In this document: piece after piece, positions 24,123 through 32,277 of the stretch
How positions within the stretch are numbered: the first letter of the stretch is position 1
Layout of the letters: each line of letters starts with the position of its first letter
From: Microvirga sp. Mcv34
GTDB lineage: Bacteria; Pseudomonadota; Alphaproteobacteria; Rhizobiales; Beijerinckiaceae
DNA length: 44,409 bases
Assembly: GCF_024519725.1 (NCBI RefSeq)
Contig: NZ_JALJRK010000043.1
Coordinates: 1-44,409 of the forward strand
Direction of reading: 5' to 3'
Program-made: the position numbers and the translations under genes
Notes under the pieces: model-generated
Databases searched by the model: none
The model's input: the letters and a program-made list of their open reading frames with translations, nothing else
Told to the model about the DNA's origin: nothing

Positions 24123-25043
24123 ATGACCCGTAGGTCGTTTTCGGAAGACGATTTCTCTGAAAGCAAAACGCTTCAGAATGTGAGCGCAAACCTTCAGACC
24201 ATCAAGAAGTTGATGGGATGGGGAACCACGGAGATGTCGAAGCAGATCGGCATCAGCGACCGGCATCTGGATAGCTTGCTTCGGATGACCTCGAATGTGA
24301 CCGTTCTGGTCCTCGAGAAGATCGCTGAGGGCCTGGGAATTCCTTTCCAGCGCCTGACAGGAACTCGGATCGTCGTCAGGGGCCACGTTTCTGGCGGCAA
24401 CTACCTTGAAGAGCTCCAGCAGGAGCCCTGGCACATCAGCAGCGACGAGATTGAGGCTCCAGTGGCTCGCTCGTCGCGTGAGGCTCCTTCGCGCAAGGCG
24501 AAGAAGGAGACAAAAGCACCGGAAGAGCCGGCGTTGCCTCCTGGAATGGAGGGGATCTTCCAGCGCCTCATCGATGTACAGGAGCGGCTCACACAGGATC
24601 AGAGCCGGACGGACGCCAAGGTCGATAAGCTGGCCGAGCAGATGCAAGACCTGGCCAGTGCGGTCAGAGGTCAAGCACCGTCGGCGGCTACGGCCAAGAG
24701 TGAAGCCGCCGGTTCAGGAGGCGGTGCAAAGGGATCGCGCAAAGGACGGACAAGCTCGGAGGAGACCTCGTCCAAGTCTGGCAAAGGCGGACGGGGTGCG
24801 GCTGCCCGTTCCGGCGCCGGCGCGACGGTCTCAAGTGGGCGTACCGCGGATCCTGACGGAGACCTGTTCGACCGGAGCACTCCTGAGGCTCCCAAGCGCC
24901 GTGGCCGACCTCCTAAAGCCGAGGGCGCAAGCCGGACGACCCGCGAGGCAGCTTTGAAGTCCCGAGGGCATGAGAGCGTAAAGAAGGCCAGTCCTTCCAA
25001 AGACGACGGGCGCACGAAACGCCCCTACAACCGGAAGAAATAA
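24123..25043 (+). CDS. HTH (XRE-like) protein with basic AT-hook tail
   Basis: From the ATG at 24123, behind GGGGGAACGG, the protein is 306 residues. Residues about 15-80 form an XRE/Cro-type helix-turn-helix (LQTIKKLMGWGTTEMSKQIG, ISDRHLDSLLRMTSNVT). A charged helix follows (LIDVQERLTQDQSRTDAKVD), then a long Lys/Ser/Gly/Arg tail resembling histone H1, with an AT-hook core RRGRPPK and a final KRPYNRKK. It probably binds DNA specifically through the HTH and AT-rich DNA through the tail, and could be the plasmid's nucleoid or copy-control protein. It is divergent from repC. Confidence 0.75.
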   Translation: MTRRSFSEDDFSESKTLQNVSANLQTIKKLMGWGTTEMSKQIGISDRHLDSLLRMTSNVTVLVLEKIAEGLGIPFQRLTGTRIVVRGHVSGGNYLEELQQEPWHISSDEIEAPVARSSREAPSRKAKKETKAPEEPALPPGMEGIFQRLIDVQERLTQDQSRTDAKVDKLAEQMQDLASAVRGQAPSAATAKSEAAGSGGGAKGSRKGRTSSEETSSKSGKGGRGAAARSGAGATVSSGRTADPDGDLFDRSTPEAPKRRGRPPKAEGASRTTREAALKSRGHESVKKASPSKDDGRTKRPYNRKK

Positions 25044-25045
25044 AA

Positions 25046-25067
25046 AAAGCCCGCGAGAGCGGGCTTT
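25046..25067. terminator. Bidirectional terminator
   Basis: A perfect 9-bp stem (AAAGCCCGC / GCGGGCTTT) with a GAGA loop directly follows the HTH gene stop. There are Ts on both strands, so it can also serve the convergent small membrane gene. Confidence 0.85.
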
Positions 25068-25108
25068 CTTGTATCGGCCGGGGAGGGGCGAGAAACCGTC
25101 TCTCCCGG

Positions 25109-25351
25109 TTAGAATACCATCGTGAAGACGTAGGCGATTGCCGCCAGAGCGGCGAGGAACGCCCCGATCTTGACGACAGTCCAGCCGAGGACGAGGGCCA
25201 TCTTGACGGCGCCGAGCGCCAGCAGGACCCCGAGGGCGCCAAAGACGCCTTCGTTATAGACCCACATGATCATCGCATGAGCGATCATGATGAAGGCGAC
25301 AGTGGGGGCCAGGGCCTTGAGCTCGACCCGGAGAGCTTCCTTGAAAGTCAT
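25109..25351 (-). CDS. Small membrane protein
   Basis: An 80-residue protein with two or three hydrophobic helices (LAPTVAFIMIAHAMIMWVY, VFGALGVLLALGAVKMALVL, IGAFLAALAAIAYVFTMVF) and a short charged N-terminus. It is probably an inner-membrane protein of unknown function. It is convergent with the HTH gene and shares its terminator. Confidence 0.6.
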   Translation of the reverse strand: MTFKEALRVELKALAPTVAFIMIAHAMIMWVYNEGVFGALGVLLALGAVKMALVLGWTVVKIGAFLAALAAIAYVFTMVF

Positions 25352-25556
25352 GGCAGGATCCGTTTCTTATTCTTTTTATTGGATCCAGCGCGGGGATGTC
25401 TAGGCTAGCGTCTAGTCCGTGCTGGTTCTTATTATTGTTCTTGGCACGGCCGCTTTTGCCGCCGTTCTTTTTTGGGGTTTCAGAAGACCCCTTATTCACC
25501 TCAAAGCCATAGCTTCAAGAAGTGTCTCCCTGACCGGAACCGGTCAGGGTCAGCGT
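25352..25556. repeat. Gap with a 22-bp near-palindrome
   Basis: I cannot support a gene here. At 25528-25549 two perfect 10-bp arms (CCCTGACCGG and CCGGTCAGGG) are separated by AA. There is no T-run on either side, so an operator or cruciform is as likely as a terminator. Confidence 0.4.
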
Positions 25557-25681
25557 TCACCAGGGCATGCCGAAATAGAGATCCTGCTGCCCTGCTCTCT
25601 TATCGTTGTCAGTGCGTGGGGTCTCGGAGTTCGGGGATGAAGGACGAGGAGCCACGACGTGGGGGATTGTTCCCAGCGCTC

Positions 25682-26194
25682 TCACGAGCGCCTCGATGAG
25701 ACTGATCTTATCTCTTGTGAGATTTCCGGATCCGGGCACCGGAACGACCGTGATGATGGAACGCCGAGAATGATATCTCCATCCCATACGCTCTGGGGCG
25801 CCGCCTGGACGCGAATTGGAGACCCGGGCTCAGGCAGGGAGACTGGGGTCAGACCGTTCCTGATCGATAGCCGGTCGGTATCGATGACCGCTCCGAGAAT
25901 AGAATGGGCAGATCCGACATTGTTGAGCCCCCTGACCTCGATGACATCGCTAAGGGCAGCGGGATGTCGGCACCGGTCCGCTTCGGCAGCATGCAGCGCC
26001 CGACACAGGGGAACTCCGTACTCCTTTAATATATGGCGCAGTTGAACCTGCGGGTCCGGCTCGATGAGACGGAACGGGATCGTGACCTCCGCGTGACCGG
26101 CCCTGGGGGTGTGGAGCACACATATTAAGATAGCAAACCGAATTAGGCAGAGGTATTTTAGCCGCGTAACTCGGCGCAGCCGTTCTCGAATCAT
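25682..26194 (-). CDS. Secreted hypothetical protein, possibly frameshifted
   Basis: From the ATG at 26194 (MIRERLRRVTRLK) the 170-residue product has a signal peptide (YLCLIRFAILICVLHTPRAGHA) and a mature part of unknown family with two cysteines. The last 26 codons (after GDIILG) have lower third-position GC than the -1 frame. That frame runs on to a TGA at 25557 and reads like natural protein (VVPVPGSGNLTRDKISLIEA). A lost base near 25750-25770 would explain this. The start codon overlaps the TTCTCGAATCAT motif shared with the divergent plus-strand gene. Confidence 0.5.
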   Translation of the reverse strand: MIRERLRRVTRLKYLCLIRFAILICVLHTPRAGHAEVTIPFRLIEPDPQVQLRHILKEYGVPLCRALHAAEADRCRHPAALSDVIEVRGLNNVGSAHSILGAVIDTDRLSIRNGLTPVSLPEPGSPIRVQAAPQSVWDGDIILGVPSSRSFRCPDPEISQEIRSVSSRRS

Positions 26195-26199
26195 AATTC
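26140..26199. promoter_or_regulatory. Divergent control region with GAATTA pair and TTCTCGAATCAT
   Basis: CCGAATTAGG at 26138-26147 (plus) and CCGAATTATG on the minus strand (26192-26201) face each other. Between them TTCTCGAATCAT at 26183-26194 (plus) matches the start motif of three minus-strand genes. The region precedes the plus-strand gene at 26250 and overlaps the minus-strand start at 26194. Confidence 0.4.
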
Positions 26200-26249
26200 G
26201 GGAGCCGGATTGCCCTGAAGCCCGCGCACGCAACGTTTCCGAGGTTTCC

Positions 26250-26630
26250 ATGGACAACGATCTGATACCCACCAACAAGCCTAATACTACCGACCAGGCA
26301 TCGGGTTCAAAAGGCCTGTTGAGCTCAATCAAGGGGACTTTGTCCGACGTCGGCAAGCAGGCGGTCGATGGCGCAGTGAACCTCGTGACACCCGAGGGTC
26401 TGAACGCATTCTCCGGTCGCATGCATCTCCACGGGGCCGAGGGTACGGGACCAGCCAGCCTCAAGGACGTTGATAGCGTTCTCTCAAAGGCAGGCTCCAA
26501 GGGGCTCGACGCCCTCATGGGGCCGAACTTCGAGAAGCAAGCGCTGCGGGGCGCGGAGGAGGTGTTCTCGCGCATGGCCCACGGCCGTGACCGTACTCGG
26601 GTCCGGGACGGTCATGACATCGGTGGCTAA
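26250..26630 (+). CDS. Small hypothetical protein
   Basis: A 126-residue protein from the ATG at 26250, with GAGG six bases upstream. It is Gly/Ser/Asp-rich with short helices (LLSSIKGTLSDVGKQAVDGA, LKDVDSVLSKAGSKGLDALM), no signal peptide and no recognisable family. Its last 17 bases overlap the start of the 1049-residue gene, indicating translational coupling, so it is probably a partner of that protein. Confidence 0.6.
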   Translation: MDNDLIPTNKPNTTDQASGSKGLLSSIKGTLSDVGKQAVDGAVNLVTPEGLNAFSGRMHLHGAEGTGPASLKDVDSVLSKAGSKGLDALMGPNFEKQALRGAEEVFSRMAHGRDRTRVRDGHDIGG

Positions 26631-29600
26631 TCCTGCCGACAGCCGGCTTTTCGTGGGTCCATTTTCGGCGGTCTCGGCCATGCGAACTGTTCTACGGCGG
26701 GTCCCCGGGTATGGGCGGCTGAGCCGGTTGTATCGCGGCATCGCGATCGCAGCAGTCGGGGCGGTCCCGATCTGTCTGTTGCTTGGCTCGGGTTGGGGCC
26801 TGCTGTGGGGCTTGGTCCTGGCTTTGATTGTCGACCAAAGTCTTTGGCTGGGTAGAAACTTTGTGGCCTGGACCGCAATCTGGTTTCTCGTCTGGTCGTT
26901 TTCGGTTCAAGCCGGATCGTACTTTCTACCGCTCCACAGCGAGTTCTGGCTGGTTCTCGTTGGGGTCTGGAAAGCCGATGGGATTGTTTTAAGGGATGTT
27001 GGAATCCCCCTCCTTGCTTCCCCAATCGCGTGGTTTGTTCTCGGTTTCCCCGGGTCGAAGGGCCTGGATGCCCTCTTCAAGCATATTCAGCGGGATCTGG
27101 TCGAGTTCCCGCTGCTCGTGGCTTCCGCCACTGTTTTCACGTTCAGCTGGTCGGCGCCGCAAACCCCGGGCGCCGTTCTGATCGGCTCCACAATTTTCGC
27201 AGGGATCATCGGCATGGTTATGAACTTTCTCAGGCGCGGACTGCTCAAGAGTGCGGCGGCGATAGACAATAAGATTGAGGCATTGGAGACGAGGCAAGGC
27301 GGGACGCAGGTTCGCGAGATTAACGTCCCGGCCCTCGGACAATCCGGCCGCCCGAAGCGGTTCGTGTTTGACGATGACGAACCTGAAGCGGCGGCTGCAC
27401 CAATAACTGCCGCCCACTATCCCGCGCCAGCTGCACAGGCGGTCGCTGGAGCCGCAACTGCGGAGGCTTCTCCCCTGGAGGAACATGTCGAGCTCACTCC
27501 TGACGCCAGTCTCTGGGACGAGGACGGCGGTGATGAAGCGGAGGTTGAGGCCCCCGGTCAGGCCGATGACCAAGGGCAGGGGGCCGACGGTTCAGGGGAG
27601 CCTGAGGATTTGGTTTTCGATGACTCGCTTTTCGCGAGCGACAATGGGCTTGGATCTGAGGCAGGTCCATTGGGAGATGAGGTTTCAAGCGAAATGAGCT
27701 TCGGTGCGGAAGAGACTGTGGAGGGAGACGCCCGTCGAATTGCGTTCATGGATGCTCGCAAGCTGGTTGATGCCTATCACCTATTGTCCGAGCAAGCGGC
27801 AATCAGCGACGATCCGGTCTCAGTCCGGGAGGCGGTCGGCACCTTGGCCGACATGATTACGAACACCACCCAGCTCTCGCGCGATTGTCTGACGGAAATC
27901 GATCATCCTGAGGTGATTGACGGGTGGATCCTCTCCGCAACATTCAACGAAGACGCCGATATCGAACGTGAGATTTACGACCACTTCATGAGTCCCGCGG
28001 CGGAGCCGATGGATGAGTTCGCAACGCCGGTCTTAGACAGTGTCGAAGAGGTTTCCACGCAGCCCGTAGTGAACGTCGCCGGACCGCCAGAATGGGAAAT
28101 GGGGACGACGATCCTAATTGATGCCCCGGTGATTGAGGAGCCGCAACCTGAGGAGGCGGCTGTGGATACCGTTTCCCATGTGGCCCCGACCGAGGAGGTC
28201 GATGTAGCGGTGAAGGAGCCGGAGAAGCCGAGTATCCCGACGCCCTTGCTTGATGGAGACCTTACTGAGGACGAAAAGAGCCTCGTGACGTCCATCTTGG
28301 AGGATCAAGACCTCTTGGAGAATGGCTTGCGGGCCATCGCCGGCTATGATTTCCGACCGAAATCGCTCAGCCTCCTGAGCGGCCGGGTTGGGGCATTGCT
28401 GCGCGCCCGTTGGAGCGAGGTTCTAGGCGACCTGCGTCTCCAGCGGGTTTTCATGACCGTCCTCGAGCGTGTCGATGACGAGTTATACGAGAAGGTAGGG
28501 ATCCGCCGCAGCATCTGTTCAGTACGCTTCACCTCGTCTCTCGTCCAGGAAGAGACGGAAGCGTTCATGATGAACGTCGAGGAGAAGCTTAATGCGGGGA
28601 TCGACACGAAAGATGATTACGATTTCCTCCTTGGCTGCAGGGACCGGCTTGAAAGCCTCACCGAGGCGTTCGGCGAGGTCGTGCCAAGCCTGAACGAATT
28701 GGATCAACGATTCCGGAAGGACCTGGAGGCGTCAGGGCGGGTCTACGCCGAACCCTTGACCCCGGTGGTGGCCGAGCTGACCGGTGTGCATGCGATCGAT
28801 CCGGGCTCGATCAAGAGGGGAATGGGGCATGTCCTGGCATCGAGCTTGGATCAGAACGACCGTGACCTCCTCGACGGCTTCATCGCGGTCGCCAAGTCGG
28901 TGAAGACGCTCGAGCAGCGGGTGATGATCGAATCCCTGCGCCGGCAGACGGATGTGTCGACCCATCCCCTGTACGACTCTGTGATGGCTCTCAAGCAAGA
29001 GGCTTTGGCCAGAGCAAAGTCGCTCCAGGATCGGGTCACGCTCTCGGGAGGAGGAGAAACGCGCCTCAAGAACATGCTGCTTTCAGGTGGGGAGGATGCA
29101 GCTGAGGTTTTCGCAAATATCCTCCGCTCTGCGCAGGAGGTGGAAAACTACCGGATCGACGGCAAATCAAAGAGTGCTCTGCTGGCGAGCTTGGAATCCC
29201 AGATGGCCGCTCTCAATCGGCTCGGTGAGGAACATGCTGTGGAAAAGCGGGAGCTGCGAAGGCAGGCAGATGCAAACCTGACGAGCGACAGCATCGAGGC
29301 TCATATCAGCCTATTGGCTGAGGTGTTCTCGCAGAAGAAAAATGCGGGAAACCACAAGATGGTCACCGACGCCGAGACGGTTCTGACGAGGCCGAAAACC
29401 GGCCCGGCTCAGGCGATCTACCGGACCAAGGATATCACCTACGCATTCTGCTTCATCTACGGACAGAACCGTAACGACTGGTATATCAAGGATGCCGAGA
29501 TGCTGCTCTGCAGGTCGAACTCTATGGCAATCTCGCTCAAACAGGCCCGAACCCAGGTCGGCAGTCTTGCAGAGGTTCAGACTGAGAAGGTCCGGATGCG

Positions 29601-29760
29601 TTTCATCATGGTTCACGGGAACGTGGAGGCGGGGATGGGCATCGCCTTCTCCGCAAAGCAGGCCCTTGAACAACCGGACTTGCTTATGAAACCGAGTGAG
29701 CTCGATCGCGGCTTGGAAAAGGTCTCGGGGGATGAGCAGCAGGTACGGCCCGCCGCGTAA
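26614..29760 (+). CDS. Large membrane-anchored helical protein (1049 aa)
   Basis: From the ATG at 26614 (MTSVANPADSRL) the protein is 1049 residues. Residues about 40-215 hold roughly five membrane helices (IAIAAVGAVPICLLLGSGWG, LLWGLVLALIVDQSLWL, FVAWTAIWFLVWSFSVQAGS, GIPLLASPIAWFVLG, LIGSTIFAGIIGMVMNF). An Ala/Glu/Asp-rich disordered stretch (about 250-550) follows, then 450 residues of long helices with a short globular end (ITYAFCFIYGQNRNDWYIKD). I know no family with this layout; a scaffold linking membrane and cytoplasm is an inference. The open frame runs back to 26470, but those extra residues read as out-of-frame basic sequence. Confidence 0.75.
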   Translation: MTSVANPADSRLFVGPFSAVSAMRTVLRRVPGYGRLSRLYRGIAIAAVGAVPICLLLGSGWGLLWGLVLALIVDQSLWLGRNFVAWTAIWFLVWSFSVQAGSYFLPLHSEFWLVLVGVWKADGIVLRDVGIPLLASPIAWFVLGFPGSKGLDALFKHIQRDLVEFPLLVASATVFTFSWSAPQTPGAVLIGSTIFAGIIGMVMNFLRRGLLKSAAAIDNKIEALETRQGGTQVREINVPALGQSGRPKRFVFDDDEPEAAAAPITAAHYPAPAAQAVAGAATAEASPLEEHVELTPDASLWDEDGGDEAEVEAPGQADDQGQGADGSGEPEDLVFDDSLFASDNGLGSEAGPLGDEVSSEMSFGAEETVEGDARRIAFMDARKLVDAYHLLSEQAAISDDPVSVREAVGTLADMITNTTQLSRDCLTEIDHPEVIDGWILSATFNEDADIEREIYDHFMSPAAEPMDEFATPVLDSVEEVSTQPVVNVAGPPEWEMGTTILIDAPVIEEPQPEEAAVDTVSHVAPTEEVDVAVKEPEKPSIPTPLLDGDLTEDEKSLVTSILEDQDLLENGLRAIAGYDFRPKSLSLLSGRVGALLRARWSEVLGDLRLQRVFMTVLERVDDELYEKVGIRRSICSVRFTSSLVQEETEAFMMNVEEKLNAGIDTKDDYDFLLGCRDRLESLTEAFGEVVPSLNELDQRFRKDLEASGRVYAEPLTPVVAELTGVHAIDPGSIKRGMGHVLASSLDQNDRDLLDGFIAVAKSVKTLEQRVMIESLRRQTDVSTHPLYDSVMALKQEALARAKSLQDRVTLSGGGETRLKNMLLSGGEDAAEVFANILRSAQEVENYRIDGKSKSALLASLESQMAALNRLGEEHAVEKRELRRQADANLTSDSIEAHISLLAEVFSQKKNAGNHKMVTDAETVLTRPKTGPAQAIYRTKDITYAFCFIYGQNRNDWYIKDAEMLLCRSNSMAISLKQARTQVGSLAEVQTEKVRMRFIMVHGNVEAGMGIAFSAKQALEQPDLLMKPSELDRGLEKVSGDEQQVRPAA

Positions 29761-29791
29761 CCGTCGGTGATCTGAGAGAAGGGGTGCAACA

Positions 29792-30064
29792 ATGCTGTGC
29801 GATCCGGTCAGCCTGGGTGACCGCTTCCCCTGTTGCATCCCTCACTGCGGCCGAACGGTCGCCAAGACAGTCGCCAAAGAAAAGGGTTGGGGCGAGTGGA
29901 TCTGCGGCGTCCACTGGAAAATGGTCCGCCCTACTTATCGGCGCGTCCACGCGCGCATCCTTCGTCGCGGACGTCGGGGCCTGGCGGTGCGTCCTATGCG
30001 GGCTGATCGCATATGGGCTCGCGTTAAACGGGCGGCGGTGGAACGGGCCGCTGGTCTGAGCTGA
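29792..30064 (+). CDS. Small zinc-finger-like protein
   Basis: A 90-residue basic protein whose first half has CC-x3-C (CCIPHC, about 14-19) and C-x2-H (ICGVHW, about 37-42), a plausible zinc knuckle seen in small phage and plasmid proteins that end in an Arg-rich helix. The second half is strongly basic (HARILRRGRRGLAVRPMRAD), suggesting nucleic-acid binding. AAGGGG precedes the ATG. It follows the 1049-residue gene by 31 bases. Confidence 0.6.
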   Translation: MLCDPVSLGDRFPCCIPHCGRTVAKTVAKEKGWGEWICGVHWKMVRPTYRRVHARILRRGRRGLAVRPMRADRIWARVKRAAVERAAGLS

Positions 30065-30236
30065 TCCCCATCAGACGCTGGTCCTGGCGCAATAAAAAGC
30101 GCCATTCTGCATTAAACTGCTCTTTTCCGAATTGTGCTTCAGAAAACTTATGCTAGGATTCCTTTGCTCGTCATTGACGAGTGCACTTGTACGCCTGGTG
30201 TGGAGGTTCGTCCGCTGGGTGCGTCCTGTGCAACCT

Positions 30237-30255
30237 ACCGAGCCCAATGCTCGGT
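30237..30255 (+). promoter_or_regulatory. Leader hairpin
   Basis: A perfect 7-bp stem (ACCGAGC / GCTCGGT) with a 5-base loop lies 22 bases before the ATG at 30277. It may affect translation of that gene. Confidence 0.3.
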
Positions 30256-30276
30256 CAAAGCCAAAGGTGTCCAGCA

Positions 30277-30870
30277 ATGGCTGACAACCAGAACACGGAA
30301 GTGAAGAAGCCCACCGTCTCGGAGATCCTCGAAGGTGCGACCTCGCATGCTGCGCTGATGTCCGATCGTAGCCCCGAAGGCCTTGAAGGCCGGAAAGCGG
30401 CTGCGAAGGTGATCAGTGACAAGCTCGACTACCAGCGGGACTTTAAGGGTGCCCCTGGTGTTAAGAGCCTCGCTGGTTTCCAGACTGTGGTGACCAAGGA
30501 CGGCGATCTGAAGCTGCATTACGCGAAGAGCGAGGTCGAGATGGCCAAGACGATCGCGGCCAAACAGCAGCTTCCGGAGGGGCAGAAGCCGACCTCCAAG
30601 GTTCGCTTCCTTGCATTCAACATGAATGCAGCGGTCAATCGCACTGCGAATACGACGGGTAAGGACGCTCTCCATGAAAAGGACGGCGGCGTTATCTACT
30701 TCGACACCAAGGTCCTGCAGGAGAACGTCAAGGTTCTCTCGAAGGCCGCGCAGCGCGATGCCATGTCCTCGGCTCTGCAGGATGCGATCGACTCAAGCCG
30801 CCTGAAGTTTGCTGAAATGCAGGCTTTGCGGGGTCGCGCGCAGCAGCAGCAGCAAGGCATGGCCGCCTAA
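30277..30870 (+). CDS. Hypothetical soluble protein
   Basis: From the ATG at 30277 (MADNQNTEVKK), with AAAGGTG upstream, the protein is 197 residues. It reads as a compact alpha/beta domain (VKSLAGFQTVVTKDGDLKLH, KVRFLAFNMNAAVNRTAN, GGVIYFDTKVLQENVKVLSK) ending in a Gln-rich tail encoded by a CAG run (30841-30855). Unknown family. It sits alone between a leader hairpin and a strong terminator, which suggests a well-expressed monocistronic gene. Confidence 0.6.
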   Translation: MADNQNTEVKKPTVSEILEGATSHAALMSDRSPEGLEGRKAAAKVISDKLDYQRDFKGAPGVKSLAGFQTVVTKDGDLKLHYAKSEVEMAKTIAAKQQLPEGQKPTSKVRFLAFNMNAAVNRTANTTGKDALHEKDGGVIYFDTKVLQENVKVLSKAAQRDAMSSALQDAIDSSRLKFAEMQALRGRAQQQQQGMAA

Positions 30871-30892
30871 AAAGGCTTCTCTTCCCGGCAAT

Positions 30893-30923
30893 AGGAGGCG
30901 TCCAGAGAGATCTGGCGCCTCCT
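30893..30923 (+). terminator. Strong intrinsic terminator
   Basis: AGGAGGCG-T-CCAGA pairs with TCTGG-CGCCTCCT around a GAGA loop, with one bulged T, followed by TTCTT on the plus strand. It lies between convergent genes. Confidence 0.8.
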
Positions 30924-30943
30924 TTCTTATGTAGAGTTCCTGG

Positions 30944-31246
30944 TCAGCGCAGGCGGTCTGGTCCCGTAAGGATCAATGCCGAGCCGAAGATGGGGTCACC
31001 CGAAGAGATACCCCGTGCTGCATAAGCAGCATCACGGATGGCGATTGCCGACGGGTTCAACGGCAGCTTCTTATGGGCGTGGTCTTCGTCCACGATCATC
31101 TGGGCGGGCTCGCCCTCATACTCATCGACGCCGCTAACAATCTCAATGCCGCTGGAGTTCAAAGCAGAACAGGCTTCATCAAGATCTCGGGGAGCAGCGG
31201 CCAAGGCGGTTTTCTCACCGTCGGCGCTGATAATGAAGCAAGGCAT
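30944..31246 (-). CDS. Small hypothetical protein
   Basis: A 100-residue soluble protein of unknown family. It starts MPCFIISADGEKTALAAAPR and continues with an acidic central part (GVDEYEGEPAQMIVDEDHAH). AGGAG lies about 11 bases before the ATG at 31246. GAATTAG lies 33 bases further upstream. It converges on the terminator after the 30277 gene. Confidence 0.5.
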   Translation of the reverse strand: MPCFIISADGEKTALAAAPRDLDEACSALNSSGIEIVSGVDEYEGEPAQMIVDEDHAHKKLPLNPSAIAIRDAAYAARGISSGDPIFGSALILTGPDRLR

Positions 31247-31418
31247 AATCGGATGGCTCCTATAGGGTTGCTGTCTATGAATTAGACCAGAGTGGATGGT
31301 TTAGCAATTTGCGAGCTGCAGTTCTTTTTTACCGCTTTAAAGGGCGGTATCACGGGATAGAATGCAGGACGTTTCACGAATCGTAATTGTCCAGGATTCG
31401 AGAAGTTGGAGAGTACGG

Positions 31419-31835
31419 ATGTTGATGACGCCAGAGACGATGGAGGCGTTGGAGGTAAGACGCAGCCGTCTGGTGGAGATGTTCGCGGGATGCCTGAGGC
31501 GACCTGACGTTCACCGGGTTTATGCGACACCGCTTTCGCGCCGGCAGAAGACCGCAGAGCTTCCGAAGCACTTTGCACTCGGTGGGCTGCCCGACGCCGC
31601 CGTCGAAGGCGGCTTAACGAGTGACTTCATGGCTCTCGCCCATGTGGCCTCTTCCGATGCGGTAGAGCCGGACGATATTCGATTCCGGCGGCTTTGGAAG
31701 GATGTCCGGGAGAGTGCCCATGAGGCAGCCCTGGCTCTGCGTCAGCGCCTTCATGTCGAGAGAATGATGCGTCTTGGCAGCACCCGTATCAGGGCGCCGG
31801 CTCAGGCCCAGCAAGCAAGTGGAGGTCCGCAATGA
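31419..31835 (+). CDS. Hypothetical protein, first gene of the ParA-like operon
   Basis: From the ATG at 31419, behind GGAGAG, the protein is 138 residues, helical and Arg-rich (MEALEVRRSRLVEMFAGCLR, FRRLWKDVRESAHEAALALR). No family is recognised. Its stop codon overlaps the next start (ATGA), so it is translationally coupled to the 31832 gene and probably forms one operon through 33702. A start at 31362 is open but lacks a ribosome site. Confidence 0.55.
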   Translation: MLMTPETMEALEVRRSRLVEMFAGCLRRPDVHRVYATPLSRRQKTAELPKHFALGGLPDAAVEGGLTSDFMALAHVASSDAVEPDDIRFRRLWKDVRESAHEAALALRQRLHVERMMRLGSTRIRAPAQAQQASGGPQ

Positions 31836-32233
31836 CGGCTCACGCGCTGGAGTCTGATGGGATGTCTAATCCCGTCGGGCCGCTGCTTAAGCGGGAGTTC
31901 GCCCCCTATAGAGTGACGGACCGGGTCGAGATCCAGACGAGGGTAGACGGCCGGTTCACCATCATTCTCTTCGGCGATTATGTGCCGGAGGAATCGCTAC
32001 TCGGCGGAAGGTTAATTCTGACCCCCGCTCCAAGCAGAATGCGGATCTTCGTTCGGCACTATATGGACGAAAACTATGACGAGGGCACAGTGCTGATTGC
32101 GGAGTGCCCTGACCCGAAACCGGAGCTTCTAGAGGTTTGTAGGGCGCACGAGTTCCTCGATGTGCTGATCTACAATCAGACAGAGAATCCTCTTGAGTTC
32201 CAGAACCTGTTGGCATGGGTCGACGAAGATTAG
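31832..32233 (+). CDS. Hypothetical protein in the ParA-like operon
   Basis: A 133-residue soluble protein, beta-rich in its first 90 residues (FAPYRVTDRVEIQTRVDGRF, TIILFGDYVPEESLLGGRLI, MRIFVRHYMDENYDEGTVLI), followed by a helical end. Unknown family. It overlaps the preceding gene by four bases and is followed by the ParA-like ATPase 44 bases later. Confidence 0.55.
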   Translation: MTAHALESDGMSNPVGPLLKREFAPYRVTDRVEIQTRVDGRFTIILFGDYVPEESLLGGRLILTPAPSRMRIFVRHYMDENYDEGTVLIAECPDPKPELLEVCRAHEFLDVLIYNQTENPLEFQNLLAWVDED

Positions 32234-32277
32234 CGATCCCATTCCGAGACGATGCAACCATTCATGAAAGGCTAGCT

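Noticed and set aside
25419..25640. 73-codon plus-strand frame with a hydrophobic start
   Set aside because: It begins with GTG and no ribosome site, runs through the palindrome and overlaps the likely extension of the minus-strand gene. A tiny membrane protein cannot be excluded.
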